Shown here piece by piece: positions 50,196 through 59,522 of a DNA stretch of 64,000 nucleotides (within the stretch, counting starts at the first letter, position 1; every line of letters starts with the position of its first letter). This DNA comes from UBA995 sp035477115 (lineage in GTDB: Bacteria > Bacillota > Sulfobacillia > UBA995): contig DATIKW010000042.1 of assembly GCA_035477115.1 (NCBI GenBank), forward strand, positions 1 to 64,000. Direction: 5' to 3'. A program made the translations under genes and the position numbers. The notes under the pieces were generated by a model that worked only from the letters and a program-made list of their open reading frames with translations, was not told the origin of the DNA and did not search any database.

Positions 50196-51563
50196 TCAGG
50201 CATCCTTCAAGGTCGCGTGCAGGACGGCCAGCACCTTGTCGAGTTCCTCGGAGGTGATGACCAGCGGCGGCGACAAGGTGATCACGTTGTTCAGGTGGAA
50301 GGTGGTCATGGTCGTCTTGCCCAGGATCACGCCTTGCTCCATGGCCCTCGCCACCACGCGGCTGATGATGGCCGGTGACGCCGGTGCCCTGGTCTTCTTG
50401 TCCGCCACGAGTTCAATCCCGAAGATCATCCCCTTGCCCCGAACTTCGCCAACCAGCGAATATCGCTCGAGATCCTTGAGGGCATCGAGGAACCGGCGAC
50501 CGGCTTCCGCCGCCCGATCGACGAGCCGCTGTTCGGCCAGCAGTTCGAGGTTGGCCAGGCCGGCCGCGCAGGCTACGGGGTGACCGCCAAAGGTGTTGAC
50601 CTGCACGAGATGAACCCGATCTTCCAGCTCGCCGAGGAAGGCGGAGAAGATCGCGCCGGTGGTGGCAACCGCGCCCAGCGGTAGATAGGCGCTGGTCAGA
50701 CCCTTGGCCATGGTCACGATGTCCGGGTCAATGCCGTACGTCTGGAAGCCGAACATCTTGCCCGTGCGGCCGAAACCGGAGATGACCTCATCCGAGATCA
50801 ACAGCACGCCGTAACGACGCGTTATCTCGCGGACGGCGGGAAGATATTCCTCAACCGGCACGAGGATGCCCCCGCCCCCCACGACGGGCTCTATGATCAT
50901 GGCGGCGACCGTCTCCGGGCCCTCGTGAAGGATCATCGTCTCGACCTGGGCGGCGCACTCGAGTTCACAGGCGGGATACGACTTGCCGAAAGCGCAGCGG
51001 TAGCAGTAAGCGGGCGCGGCGTGGAGGAAACCGGGCACCAGCGGTTCGAAGCGCCACTTCCGCTCGGACTGACCGGTCGCGCTCAGCGCTCCCATCGTGG
51101 TGCCATGATAGGCGCGGTGTCGGGCGATGATCTTGTAGCGGTTCTCGGCCGGCCGGGCCAGGCGGCCGAATTGTCGGGCCAGCTTGAAGGCGGCATCGTT
51201 GGCCTCGGAGCCGCTGCAGGTGAAGTAAATCCGCTTCAGGTCGCCGCCCAGGCAATTGCCCAGTTCCCGCGCCAGTTCGGCCGCGGGCACATTGGCGGCG
51301 GTGTGCGGGTAGTACGGCAGCGTCTTCATCTGCCGGTAGACCCGATCGGCAATCGCCGTTTGGCCGTACCCGGCGGTGACGCACCACAGTCCGGCCATCG
51401 TGTCGATGTAGGGCTTGCCGTCGGCATCGACCACCGTGGAACCGAAAGCCTCCACCACCAGCATCGGCGGCTTGCCGGCCAGGAGCGAGTGCTGGGTCAT
51501 CGGATGCCAGACATGTTCGAGATCGGCCGCGAGGATAGCCTGTTTCTCCAGTCCAGAGGTCAA
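50196..51563 (-). CDS. Class III (omega-) aminotransferase
   Basis: A 455-residue PLP aminotransferase: LEHVWHPMTQHSLLAGKPP start, CSGSEANDAAFKLARQF, YHGTTMGALSATGQS, LISDEVISGFGRTGKMFGF and the PLP lysine in DIVTMAKGLTSAYLPLGA. It resembles the taurine/beta-alanine:pyruvate group. TTG 51563 is chosen because AGGGAG lies 8 bases upstream. A four-Cys insert (CYRCAFGKSYPACELEC) is seen near residue 200. It forms a leftward unit with the symporter and dehydrogenase. Confidence 0.9.
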   Translation of the reverse strand: MTSGLEKQAILAADLEHVWHPMTQHSLLAGKPPMLVVEAFGSTVVDADGKPYIDTMAGLWCVTAGYGQTAIADRVYRQMKTLPYYPHTAANVPAAELARELGNCLGGDLKRIYFTCSGSEANDAAFKLARQFGRLARPAENRYKIIARHRAYHGTTMGALSATGQSERKWRFEPLVPGFLHAAPAYCYRCAFGKSYPACELECAAQVETMILHEGPETVAAMIIEPVVGGGGILVPVEEYLPAVREITRRYGVLLISDEVISGFGRTGKMFGFQTYGIDPDIVTMAKGLTSAYLPLGAVATTGAIFSAFLGELEDRVHLVQVNTFGGHPVACAAGLANLELLAEQRLVDRAAEAGRRFLDALKDLERYSLVGEVRGKGMIFGIELVADKKTRAPASPAIISRVVARAMEQGVILGKTTMTTFHLNNVITLSPPLVITSEELDKVLAVLHATLKDA

Positions 51564-51637
51564 GCCCGTTTCTCCCTTCCCCTGCCCTGCCCTGACACTC
51601 ATGCTTCATGCAATTGCCGTGCCCTGCAGCGTCAGGG

Positions 51638-51666
51638 ATAGGGGCGGGTTCGGAACCCGCCCCTAC
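51638..51666. repeat. Dispersed palindrome, copy 8
   Basis: ATAGGGGCGGGTTC followed by GAACCCGCCCCTAC, between the sigma-54 activator gene and the aminotransferase gene. Confidence 0.85.
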
Positions 51667-51803
51667 AGGTCCTGCGGCAGGCACCGGGAGCGCGGGTGGC
51701 GCGGCCGGTGCCTGCCCCGTGGCTCACGCCGGCAGTGGCGCCCCTGGACTCACCGATCGTATCAGTTCCGGTATCGCCGTCTCACCCTTGAGACGGACGG
51801 CCG

Positions 51804-53294
51804 TCATCCCTCACCGATCGCCGGCCCGTCTCCGGGGACCGGCTTCCGGATCAGGCGTAGCTTCCGATACAGGCTCGCCCGGCTTATGCCGAGTTCTCTG
51901 GCGGCCGCCTCCAGGGCGCGCGCCCCCCGCCCGTGGCGCTCCAGATGAGCATCGAGGATCTCCGCCTCAAACCGCCGCAACTGCTGGTGCAAGCTCCCGG
52001 AGGCGCGGGTGGACAGTCTCCGGATATGGGGCGGGAGGCTATCCCCATCGAGCAACGCACCCTGCCCCACGTGAAGCGCATACTGGACCGCGTTCTCCAG
52101 TTCCCGGACGTTGCCTGGCCAGGAGTGGGCCCGCAATAGCTCGATGGCTCTTCCCGTGAAGCCGACCGCGGCCGAAGCCGCCGGCCATCGGTGCTGTTCC
52201 AGCAAGTATTCGGCCAACGCGATGACGTCACCTCCCCTGGCTCGCAGGGGCGGTATCGCTATCGGTATGACGTTCATCCGGTAGTAGAGATCTTCCCGGA
52301 ATTTCCGCTGGCGGATCAGCCGCTCGAGATCCTGGTTGGTGGCGGCGAGGATGCGGACGTCTACCCGCCGGGGTCGGGTCCCGCCTACCCGTTCCACGAC
52401 TCGATCCTGCAGGAACCGCAGCAGCTTGCCCTGCAGGGGCGGCGAGAGTTCTCCGACTTCGTCCAGGAAGAGAGTGCCGCCATGCGCTAGTTCGAACTTG
52501 CCCGCCTTGCCCTCGCGCCTCGCTCCGGTGAAGGCTCCGCCCTCGTACCCGAACACCTCGCTCTCCAGGAGGTTTTCCGGGATCGCCCCGCAGTTGATGA
52601 CCACAAACGGCCCGGAGGCGCGGCGGCCGGCGCGATGGATCGCCTGGGCGAACATCTCCTTCCCCGTGCCGCTCTCGCCGAAGAGCAGCACGGTAGCGTC
52701 GCCCGCGGCTGCCCGGAGGGCCAGTCCCTTGGCCCTCTCGATCGCCGGGCTCGTGCCCTTGATATCGGAGAACTCGAACATCTTCCAGCCTGCGTCCGGC
52801 CGTCCGGGAAGGCCATCGGGGGAAACCGGCCGATGGGCGGCGTGGTTCAGGGCGACGGCCTTGGCCAACAAGTCGGTCACCCGGTTGAGGAACTCGGTCA
52901 TCACTTGTCGCTTGCCGAGCAAGATGCGCCGTTGCCCTTCATCCAGCGCGATCAGGCCGGCCACGCCGATCGCCCTCCCGTTGAGGATGATCGGCCCGCA
53001 TATCTCGGCCTGTTCGTCGGTCTCGCCTCGCAACGAGCGCGGATCATAGGCCGGGTCGCCGGCCGGGTCCTCCACGACGAGAACCTGGCCGGAGCGTAGG
53101 GCGCGGCCGTAAAGGAACCCACTCCCCGGATCGCCGTCTTCCTCCCGCCTGCCAACCCAGTCCCGATACTTACCCGTGCCGGCCACGATGGTCAGGGTGT
53201 CGTCGACGATCTCGAACTCGAGGCCGAGCGCCGCCGCCATCGCCTCGGCCACTCCCTGGGCGACCGGCTGCACCGTCATCAGGGGCGACCTCAT
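51804..53294 (-). CDS. Sigma-54-dependent transcriptional activator with GAF domain
   Basis: A 496-residue enhancer-binding protein: an N-terminal GAF-like sensor (about 15-155; LRSGQVLVVEDPAGDPAYDP, EICGPIILNGRAIGVAGLIA), the AAA+ domain with Walker A GESGTGKE, the sigma-54 contact loop GGAFTGARREG, Walker B LFLDEVGEL, and a Fis-type HTH (AARELGISRASLYRKLRL). ATG 53294 has GGAGG 10 bases upstream. It is divergent from the putrescine-type aminotransferase gene, whose promoter has a -24/-12 element, so that operon is the obvious target. Confidence 0.9.
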   Translation of the reverse strand: MRSPLMTVQPVAQGVAEAMAAALGLEFEIVDDTLTIVAGTGKYRDWVGRREEDGDPGSGFLYGRALRSGQVLVVEDPAGDPAYDPRSLRGETDEQAEICGPIILNGRAIGVAGLIALDEGQRRILLGKRQVMTEFLNRVTDLLAKAVALNHAAHRPVSPDGLPGRPDAGWKMFEFSDIKGTSPAIERAKGLALRAAAGDATVLLFGESGTGKEMFAQAIHRAGRRASGPFVVINCGAIPENLLESEVFGYEGGAFTGARREGKAGKFELAHGGTLFLDEVGELSPPLQGKLLRFLQDRVVERVGGTRPRRVDVRILAATNQDLERLIRQRKFREDLYYRMNVIPIAIPPLRARGGDVIALAEYLLEQHRWPAASAAVGFTGRAIELLRAHSWPGNVRELENAVQYALHVGQGALLDGDSLPPHIRRLSTRASGSLHQQLRRFEAEILDAHLERHGRGARALEAAARELGISRASLYRKLRLIRKPVPGDGPAIGEG

Positions 53295-53344
53295 GCTATC
53301 CGTACCTCCGTGGTCGAGCTTCGCGCCCATGGCCGACAGTCAAT

Positions 53345-53361
53345 GCCCCGGCACCCGGGGC
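53345..53361. promoter_or_regulatory. Candidate activator-binding palindrome
   Basis: GCCCCGG (53345-53351) and CCGGGGC (53355-53361) pair perfectly around three bases. It lies about 70 bases upstream of the -24/-12 promoter, a normal distance for an enhancer of a sigma-54 activator. Confidence 0.4.
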
Positions 53362-53430
53362 TCGCGGCAATGTGCGGATATATTCCGTCTTCCACTCGCC
53401 ATGTCCTGCCTCGGGCGACTGCGGGAGCGA

Positions 53431-53447
53431 TCGGCACGGATCTTGTA
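53431..53447 (+). promoter_or_regulatory. Sigma-54 (-24/-12) promoter of the AOR 2 operon
   Basis: TCGGCACGGATCTTGTA has GG (53433-53434) and GT (53445-53446) ten bases apart; consensus TGGCAC-N5-TTGC is matched except for the first T and the C of GC. It lies 94 bases upstream of the aminotransferase start. Confidence 0.6.
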
Positions 53448-53540
53448 AGTGGTTGTGAAGCAGACGTGCGTGAGACCCACCGGCGGACGCCAGGACGATG
53501 GGTCGAGCGCCGCAATGTTCGAGGTGAGGGAGGATGGTTC

Positions 53541-54893
53541 ATGCCCGGCCAGAATCATGCGCAGATCATCGAGGAATCCAGGAGGATCCTGGACATGATC
53601 GCCCGGCGGGAACTGGCTCCGGCGGAGCGCGGGCGAGTGGTGGAGGATACGGTGTACGGCTTCCGCGAACACGTCAACCCCGGCTTCCTCGAATACCGTA
53701 AATCCGTCTCCACCGACTACACGGCCGTGGAATGGGAAGACGAAGCCGCCTCTTTCAAGGACATACAGGGACGGGAGTTCATCGATTGCCTCGGGGGGTA
53801 CGGCATCTACAACTGCGGCCATCGCCACCCCCGGGTGGTCGAGGCTGTCGTCAACCAACTGCGACGCCAGGCCCTGCACAGCCAGGAGTTGCTCGATCCG
53901 CTTCGCGCCTTGCTGGCGCGACTGGTCGCCGATCTGACCCCCGGCGACCTCCGGTGCTCCTTCTTCACCTGTAGCGGGACCGAGAGCGTGGAAGGGGCGA
54001 TGAAGCTCGCCCGGCTCTATACCCGGCGTCCGACTTTCGTTGCCGCGATCAACGCCTATCACGGAATGGGCATGGGGTCGCTGTCGCTCACTTCCAAGGC
54101 CGTGTATCGGCGGCCTTTCCTGCCCTTGCTGCCTTACGTGCGCCACGTCACCTTCGGCGATGCGGCGGCGCTCGAGGAGATCCTGGCCTCCTGCGCCTTC
54201 ACCGGCGAGGACGTCGCCGCCGTGTTCCTCGAGCCGGTTCAGGGGGAAGGCGGGGCGCGGGTGGCACCCGAAGGCTACCTCCCGGACGTGCGTGCCCTGT
54301 GCGACCGATACGGAGCGCTGCTGGTGCTGGACGAGGTGCAGACGGGGATGGGCCGGACCGGCAAGGTATTCGCCTGCGAACACTGGGACGTGGTTCCCGA
54401 TATCCTCTGCCTGGGCAAGGCGTTCGGCGGCGGCGTCATGCCCATCGGCGCCTTCGTGGCCAATCCGAAGGTATGGGAGCCGATGTGCCCGAACCCCTTC
54501 ATCCACATATCGACCTTCGGAGGCAATCCCATCAGTTGCGCGGCCGCCATTGCGGCCATAAATGTGATGCTGGAGGAGCGCCTGCCCGAACGAGCCGCAG
54601 AAACGGGAACCTACTTCCTCGCCGGGCTTCGGAAGCTGGTGGCCGAGTACCCGGACGTGTGCCTGGAGGCGCGCGGGCTGGGTCTATTGCTGGGGATCGA
54701 GTTCCACTCCAATGAGGTCGGATACAAGGTCGCCAAGGGTCTATTCGAGAATGGGATTCTCGTGGCCGGCACCTTGATCAATGCGAAGACCATTCGCATC
54801 GAACCGCCGCTGATCATCGGCCGGACCGACGTCGACCGGGTGCTATCCGTCTTGGACGAGGTGCTGAAGAAGATCGCCCGGGGTGGCGCTTAG
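53541..54893 (+). CDS. patA: Putrescine aminotransferase-like enzyme (PatA/YgjG type)
   Basis: A 450-residue class III aminotransferase very like E. coli YgjG along its whole length: EFIDCLGGYGIYNCGHRHPR, ALHSQELLDPLRALLARL, FFTCSGTESVEGAMKLARLY, VFLEPVQGEGGARVAPEGYL, LVLDEVQTGMGRTGKVFACE, PLP lysine in DILCLGKAFGGGVMPIGAF, and AGTLINAKTIRIEPPL. YgjG turns putrescine or cadaverine into aminoaldehydes. ATG 53541 has GGGAGG 8 bases upstream. It is the first gene of the sigma-54-controlled operon with AOR 2; oxidation of the resulting aldehyde by AOR is inferred. Confidence 0.85.
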   Translation: MPGQNHAQIIEESRRILDMIARRELAPAERGRVVEDTVYGFREHVNPGFLEYRKSVSTDYTAVEWEDEAASFKDIQGREFIDCLGGYGIYNCGHRHPRVVEAVVNQLRRQALHSQELLDPLRALLARLVADLTPGDLRCSFFTCSGTESVEGAMKLARLYTRRPTFVAAINAYHGMGMGSLSLTSKAVYRRPFLPLLPYVRHVTFGDAAALEEILASCAFTGEDVAAVFLEPVQGEGGARVAPEGYLPDVRALCDRYGALLVLDEVQTGMGRTGKVFACEHWDVVPDILCLGKAFGGGVMPIGAFVANPKVWEPMCPNPFIHISTFGGNPISCAAAIAAINVMLEERLPERAAETGTYFLAGLRKLVAEYPDVCLEARGLGLLLGIEFHSNEVGYKVAKGLFENGILVAGTLINAKTIRIEPPLIIGRTDVDRVLSVLDEVLKKIARGGA

Positions 54894-54978
54894 CCTGGCG
54901 TGATGCCTCGCGGGACGCAGTTGGACCTGACGGCGGCCGGCGACGACGGTGACGGCCGCCAATGAGGAGGGGAGTAGT

Positions 54979-55374
54979 TTGCTGAAATTTCGTCCCGAAC
55001 TCTGCCTGGCTTGCGAGGCTTGCCAACTCGCGTGCACGGCTCGAAAGCTCGGCCACTTCGCGCCGCGCCAGGCGCTCATGCGCATCGAGGCGCGGTTTGG
55101 CGCGGAGGACCGGTCGGTGGAAGCTCTCGTCTGCGATCACTGCGGCGAGTGCGCCCGAATATGCCCGGAAGCGGCCATCACCATGCAGCCAGGCCCCCGG
55201 GTAGACCCGGATGCCTGCACCGCCTGTAGCGCCTGCGGCGCAGCCTGCCCCCGGCGGGTGATCCTGTTCGACGCCGCCGGCATGCCGCGGATATGTGACG
55301 ATTGCTCCGGCGGGCCGGCCTGCGCCGACTGGTGCCCCGTGGGCGCGCTGAGCTGGGAGGAGGTGGAAGCATGA
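54979..55374 (+). CDS. Multi-cluster 4Fe-4S ferredoxin, AOR electron-transfer subunit
   Basis: A 131-residue polyferredoxin with cysteine groups CLACEACQLAC, CDHCGECARICPE, CTACSACGAACPR and CDDCSGGPACADWCPVG, sufficient for four 4Fe-4S clusters. It resembles HycB/AorB-type subunits. TTG 54979 is chosen because GGAGG lies 8 bases upstream. Its TGA overlaps the AOR 2 ATG, so the two proteins are made together and probably form a complex. Confidence 0.85.
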   Translation: MLKFRPELCLACEACQLACTARKLGHFAPRQALMRIEARFGAEDRSVEALVCDHCGECARICPEAAITMQPGPRVDPDACTACSACGAACPRRVILFDAAGMPRICDDCSGGPACADWCPVGALSWEEVEA

Positions 55375-57128
55375 GCTACCAGGGGAAGATCCTGCGCATT
55401 GACTTGACCTCGGGAACCTCGCGGACCGAGGAACTGGACGGGGACTGGGCGCGGCAGTACCTGGGCGGCAAGGGCCTGGGGGCAAGGTATTTCGCGGCCG
55501 CCGTGCCTGCCGGCACCGATCCCCTGTCCCCCGCCAATCGGGTAGTGCTGATGACCGGCCCGCTGGGAGGCACAATCGCTCCCTGTACGGGGCGGCTGAG
55601 CATCACCACCAGGTCTCCGGCCACCGGGACGATCCTCGAATCGGGGATCGGCGGCACGATGGGACCCGAGATCAAGTTCGCCGGATTTGACGGGATCATC
55701 CTCGGAGGTCGCGCCGACCGGCTGGTCTATGCCGTGGTGGATGACCGTAGCGTATCGCTGCGGGATGCGGGACACCTGCGGGGGAAGGGAGCCCACGCCG
55801 TCGAGCTGGCCCTCAAATCCGAACTCGGCGGCGACTTCCGGGTGATCGCCATCGGCCAGGCCGGCGAGAACCTGGTGCCCATGGCTTGTCTGACCTCGGA
55901 ACTATATCGGCAGGCGGGGCGGGGGGGAGCGGGAGCCGTCTTCGGCGCGATGAACCTCAAGGCGCTGTGCGTGCGCGGGACGAATCCAGTCCGGGTGCCC
56001 GACATCGCCGAGTTCATGCGGGTCGTGACCGCCTTGACCCGCGAAGACTGCTTCTCCGATGTGAACCTGGGCATGAGGACCGACGGTACGCCTCAACTCG
56101 TTGATGCTTCGAACGCCGCGGGCATCCTCCCCACCCGCAACTTCCAGGATGGGATGTTCGAGGGGGCCGGCCGGATCAATTCCGACCAGCTCAAGAAGCA
56201 CCGCCGGCGCAAGAATGCCTGTTTTGCGTGCACCCTGGCTTGCGGCAACTACACGCGCATGGGGCAGTCGGTCGTGGAAGGACCGGAGTATGAGACCCTC
56301 GCCCTGGCCGGCTCCAACTGCGGCATAGACGATCTCGAGGCGATCGTCCGCTTCAACGCCGCCTGCGATGACCACGGGATCGACACCATATCGGCCGGGA
56401 ATGCCATCGCCTTCGCCATGGAACTCACCGAGCGGGGCATTCATGACTTCGGACTGCGTTTCGGCGAGACCGAGCTGTATGCGCAAATCCCGAGGCTCAT
56501 CGCCCTGCGCACCGGCATCGGGGCGGAGTTGGCTCGCGGCGTTCGCCATCTCGCCGAAAGGTACGGCGGGCGTGATTTCGCGATGGAAGTCAAGGGCCTC
56601 GAGGTCCCCGGCTACGATCCGCGCGGAGCATGGGGGATGGGGCTGGCTTACGCGACCTCGGACCGGGGCGCCTGCCACATGCGGGCCTGGCCGGTGGCGG
56701 ACGAGGCATACGGTCCGGTGGACCCCTTTACGATCGAAGGCAAGGCGGAACTGGTGATCCGCGGCCAGCACTATAACGCCGCGAAGTTCTCGCTGATCGT
56801 CTGCGATTTCTGGGCAATCGCCCCGTCCAGGCTGGCCGAATTGGCCACGGTCTGCGTCGGCCGGAAGATCACGCCCGAGGAACTCGATCTGGTCGGAGAA
56901 CGGATCTACAACCTCACCCGGCTGTTCAACGTGGAGGCCGGTTTCCGCCGGGAACACGACTGTCTGCCCGAGCGTTTCTTCCGAGAGCCGCTGAAAAGCG
57001 GCCGGCCGGCAGGCCGGATCTACCCCCGGGCGGAGTTCGATAAGCTGCTGGCCCGGTACTACGAGTTGCGAGACTGGGACGAACAGGGCGTGCCCCGGGA
57101 AGGCAAACGGATTCAGCTAGGATTGTAG
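55371..57128 (+). CDS. aor: Aldehyde:ferredoxin oxidoreductase (AOR 2)
   Basis: A 585-residue AOR: YQGKILRIDLTSGTSRTEEL, YLGGKGLGARYFAAAVPAG, GTIAPCTGRLSITTRSPATG, ESGIGGTMGPEIKFAGFDGI, GQAGENLVPMACLTSELYRQ, RGGAGAVFGAMNLKAL, cluster cysteines CFACTLACGNY plus a distal Cys in SLIVCDFWA. It is closer to classical AOR/FOR than AOR 1. It oxidises aldehydes with a bis-pterin tungsten centre, feeding the upstream polyferredoxin. Confidence 0.9.
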   Translation: MSYQGKILRIDLTSGTSRTEELDGDWARQYLGGKGLGARYFAAAVPAGTDPLSPANRVVLMTGPLGGTIAPCTGRLSITTRSPATGTILESGIGGTMGPEIKFAGFDGIILGGRADRLVYAVVDDRSVSLRDAGHLRGKGAHAVELALKSELGGDFRVIAIGQAGENLVPMACLTSELYRQAGRGGAGAVFGAMNLKALCVRGTNPVRVPDIAEFMRVVTALTREDCFSDVNLGMRTDGTPQLVDASNAAGILPTRNFQDGMFEGAGRINSDQLKKHRRRKNACFACTLACGNYTRMGQSVVEGPEYETLALAGSNCGIDDLEAIVRFNAACDDHGIDTISAGNAIAFAMELTERGIHDFGLRFGETELYAQIPRLIALRTGIGAELARGVRHLAERYGGRDFAMEVKGLEVPGYDPRGAWGMGLAYATSDRGACHMRAWPVADEAYGPVDPFTIEGKAELVIRGQHYNAAKFSLIVCDFWAIAPSRLAELATVCVGRKITPEELDLVGERIYNLTRLFNVEAGFRREHDCLPERFFREPLKSGRPAGRIYPRAEFDKLLARYYELRDWDEQGVPREGKRIQLGL

Positions 57129-57154
57129 GCCACTCGGACATGACCGATTCAGTG

Positions 57155-57183
57155 GCAGGGGTGGGTTCGGAACCCGCCCCTGC
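57155..57183. repeat. Dispersed palindrome, copy 9
   Basis: GCAGGGGTGGGTTC followed by GAACCCGCCCCTGC, in the 221-base gap between AOR 2 and the acyl-CoA synthetase gene. The remaining bases of that gap show nothing else convincing. Confidence 0.8.
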
Positions 57184-57349
57184 ATAGGTTGCGGGCAGGA
57201 CCATGAACGCATATCGGTAGTGGCGACATACCGCTGAAGCCCACAGCTTCCCATGAGGCATTCACTCGTTGTGAACCCCTGGCTCCCCCTACCAAACGGA
57301 AGGACGAAACCCGCTCCGGGACGAACTCTATGCCAGGGGGTGGGCCAGC

Positions 57350-59491
57350 TTGGGGTTTGTGGCTTATGACCGCGAGAGCATGGATCGTTTCTTCCGACCG
57401 CGTTCCGTAGCCATCGTCGGCGTGTCCCGCACCACCGGCGAAGGCTCATTCAACATTGTGGAGAACCTGCTCGCCTACGGCTATCCGGGCGAGGTATACC
57501 CCGTGAACCCGAGCGCCTCGACGATCCTCGGCCTTCGCTGCTATGCCTCGGTGGCCGAGTTGCCGGCCGTGCCGGACCTGGCGGTCATCAGCCTGCCCCG
57601 CGAGCTGGTGCCCGGAGCGGTCCGCGACTGCGTGGCCCGCGGGATCAAAGCCCTCATCATCATCACTCAGGGCTTCGCGGAGGCGGACGCCGACGGTGCG
57701 CGATTGCAGGAGGAGTTCCTCGCCGCGCTCGCCGGTTCGGGCGCCCGGCTCATGGGTCCCAACACCCTGGGCACGGTGAACATATTCGAGCGCTTCTCGA
57801 GTTCCTTCATGCGCATCGCCCGGACCGACCCCCTGCCCACCGGCCTGGTATGTCAGACCGGCTTCTTCCTGGCCACCGACCTGGCACCGTCGGTGGGGCT
57901 GGGATTGGCGGCGGATGTGGGCAACGCCGTCGACGTGAGCCTGCCCGAATGCCTGGCTTACCTCGCCGACGATGAGCGCACCCGGGTCCTCGCCATCCAC
58001 CTCGAGGGGGTCCAGGACGGCCGTCGCCTGTTCGAGGTCGCCCGCGAGATCACGCCCCGCAAGCCGATCCTCGCCCTCAAGACCGGGCGCAGTCCGGCAG
58101 GGGCGCAGGCTGCCGGATCCCACACCGGGTCGCTGACCGGCGAGGACGCGGTGTACCAGGCCGCATTCGATCAGGCAGGCGTCTTGCGGATGGACGACGC
58201 CGAAGAACTCGATGACGCACTCAAGGCTTTCCTGCGGCTGCCGCCCATCGCCGGCAACCGGGTTGCCGTCGTAACCGCGACGGGCGGCGGCGGCATCATG
58301 GCCGTGGACGCCTGCTCGGAGTATGGACTGGAACTGGCTCGCTTCTCCGAGGATACCATCGCCTACATCCGGGCGGGGGCTCCGCCATGGTTCGAGCCCC
58401 AGAACCCGCTGGACGTGTGGCCCGCCGCCATAGGGAGGCCCTACGCCCTGGCGTTCGCCGACATGTTCCGTAAGGTCCTCGACGACCCCGGTGTGGATGC
58501 CGTGCTGTGCGTGGGAGGCGCGCTTGCCGCCACCGGCGATCAACTGGCCGGTTTCGTCCGGTTGTCAGGGGAAATCCGACCGGACAAGCCGGTGGTGTGG
58601 TGGGTGCAAGGGCGCGAGGTCCAGTCCAAGGCCTCCCTTGCGGAACGCGACAGCCACGTCGCCGTCTATCCCTCGCCCGAACGGGCGATGCGGGCGCTGG
58701 CTCGGCTACATCGCTACCATTCGGCCATCAAGGACCGGAAGCCGCGGATTCCCGCCGTATCCGCCGGACCCGACGTCAACGCCGGCCGCATTGCCTCGGT
58801 GCTCTCCTCCGCGGGTCCTGGCTTCATGGGCCCGGAAGCCTTCGACTTATTGGAGGCGTACGGGATCAAGACGGCTCCCTGGGCCGTCGCCGCGTCGCCG
58901 GAAGCAGTCGGAGAAGCCGCGGATTGTATGGGGTACCCGGTGGCCGTCAAGGGGCTGGGGTCCGACCTCGTTCACAAGACCGAGCGAGGCGCCGTGGCCA
59001 TCGACGTACGTTCGCGAGGAGGAGCTGAGCAGGCCGCGCTGGCCATCCGCGAGCGGACGGGCGCGGCGTTGACGGGGTTCCTGGTTCAGCGGTACCTGGG
59101 AGGCGGATACGAGGTCATCCTGGGCGGGAAGCAGGATGCGCAGTTCGGGCCGGTTGTCTTGTTCGGGGCGGGAGGAATCCTGACCGAGCTGGTCCACGAT
59201 GTGAGTATCGGACTGGCTCCCCTGAGCCAGGAGGAAGCTCTCGCCCTGATCGAACGGACGCGGGCTTTCCGCATCCTGTCGGGCGTCCGGGGGAGACCTC
59301 CGGCCGATATCGCGGCCGTCGTCAATGCCCTGCTCCGCGTATCCCAGCTTCTCGCCGGACACCCGGAAGTGGCGGAACTCGACATCAATCCCCTCCTGGT
59401 CTTCCCCCGCGGCGAAGGATGCGTGGCAGTCGACGCGCGAATCCGAATCCAGGAAAGGAGATCCAGCCGGGTCGCCCGAATGACCCCTTGA
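57350..59491 (+). CDS. ADP-forming acyl-CoA synthetase, fused alpha-beta type
   Basis: A 713-residue protein. The CoA-binding domain (MDRFFRPRSVAIVGVSRTTG) and succinyl-CoA-ligase-like domain (ALKTGRSPAGAQAAGSHTGS with the phospho-His, then GVLRMDDAEEL) make the alpha half. The ATP-grasp beta half starts near residue 480 (LLEAYGIKTAPWAVA; MGYPVAVKGLGSDLVHKTER; GGGYEVILGGKQDAQFGPVV). Such enzymes make ATP from acyl-CoA, ADP and phosphate. TTG 57350 is a tentative start with GGGGGTGG 6-7 bases upstream; ATG 57380 begins the conserved sequence. It may yield ATP from acids of the AOR pathway. Confidence 0.85.
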   Translation: MGFVAYDRESMDRFFRPRSVAIVGVSRTTGEGSFNIVENLLAYGYPGEVYPVNPSASTILGLRCYASVAELPAVPDLAVISLPRELVPGAVRDCVARGIKALIIITQGFAEADADGARLQEEFLAALAGSGARLMGPNTLGTVNIFERFSSSFMRIARTDPLPTGLVCQTGFFLATDLAPSVGLGLAADVGNAVDVSLPECLAYLADDERTRVLAIHLEGVQDGRRLFEVAREITPRKPILALKTGRSPAGAQAAGSHTGSLTGEDAVYQAAFDQAGVLRMDDAEELDDALKAFLRLPPIAGNRVAVVTATGGGGIMAVDACSEYGLELARFSEDTIAYIRAGAPPWFEPQNPLDVWPAAIGRPYALAFADMFRKVLDDPGVDAVLCVGGALAATGDQLAGFVRLSGEIRPDKPVVWWVQGREVQSKASLAERDSHVAVYPSPERAMRALARLHRYHSAIKDRKPRIPAVSAGPDVNAGRIASVLSSAGPGFMGPEAFDLLEAYGIKTAPWAVAASPEAVGEAADCMGYPVAVKGLGSDLVHKTERGAVAIDVRSRGGAEQAALAIRERTGAALTGFLVQRYLGGGYEVILGGKQDAQFGPVVLFGAGGILTELVHDVSIGLAPLSQEEALALIERTRAFRILSGVRGRPPADIAAVVNALLRVSQLLAGHPEVAELDINPLLVFPRGEGCVAVDARIRIQERRSSRVARMTP

Positions 59492-59522
59492 GACGAAACT
59501 GATGCGCAGAGGGGGCGTTAGT

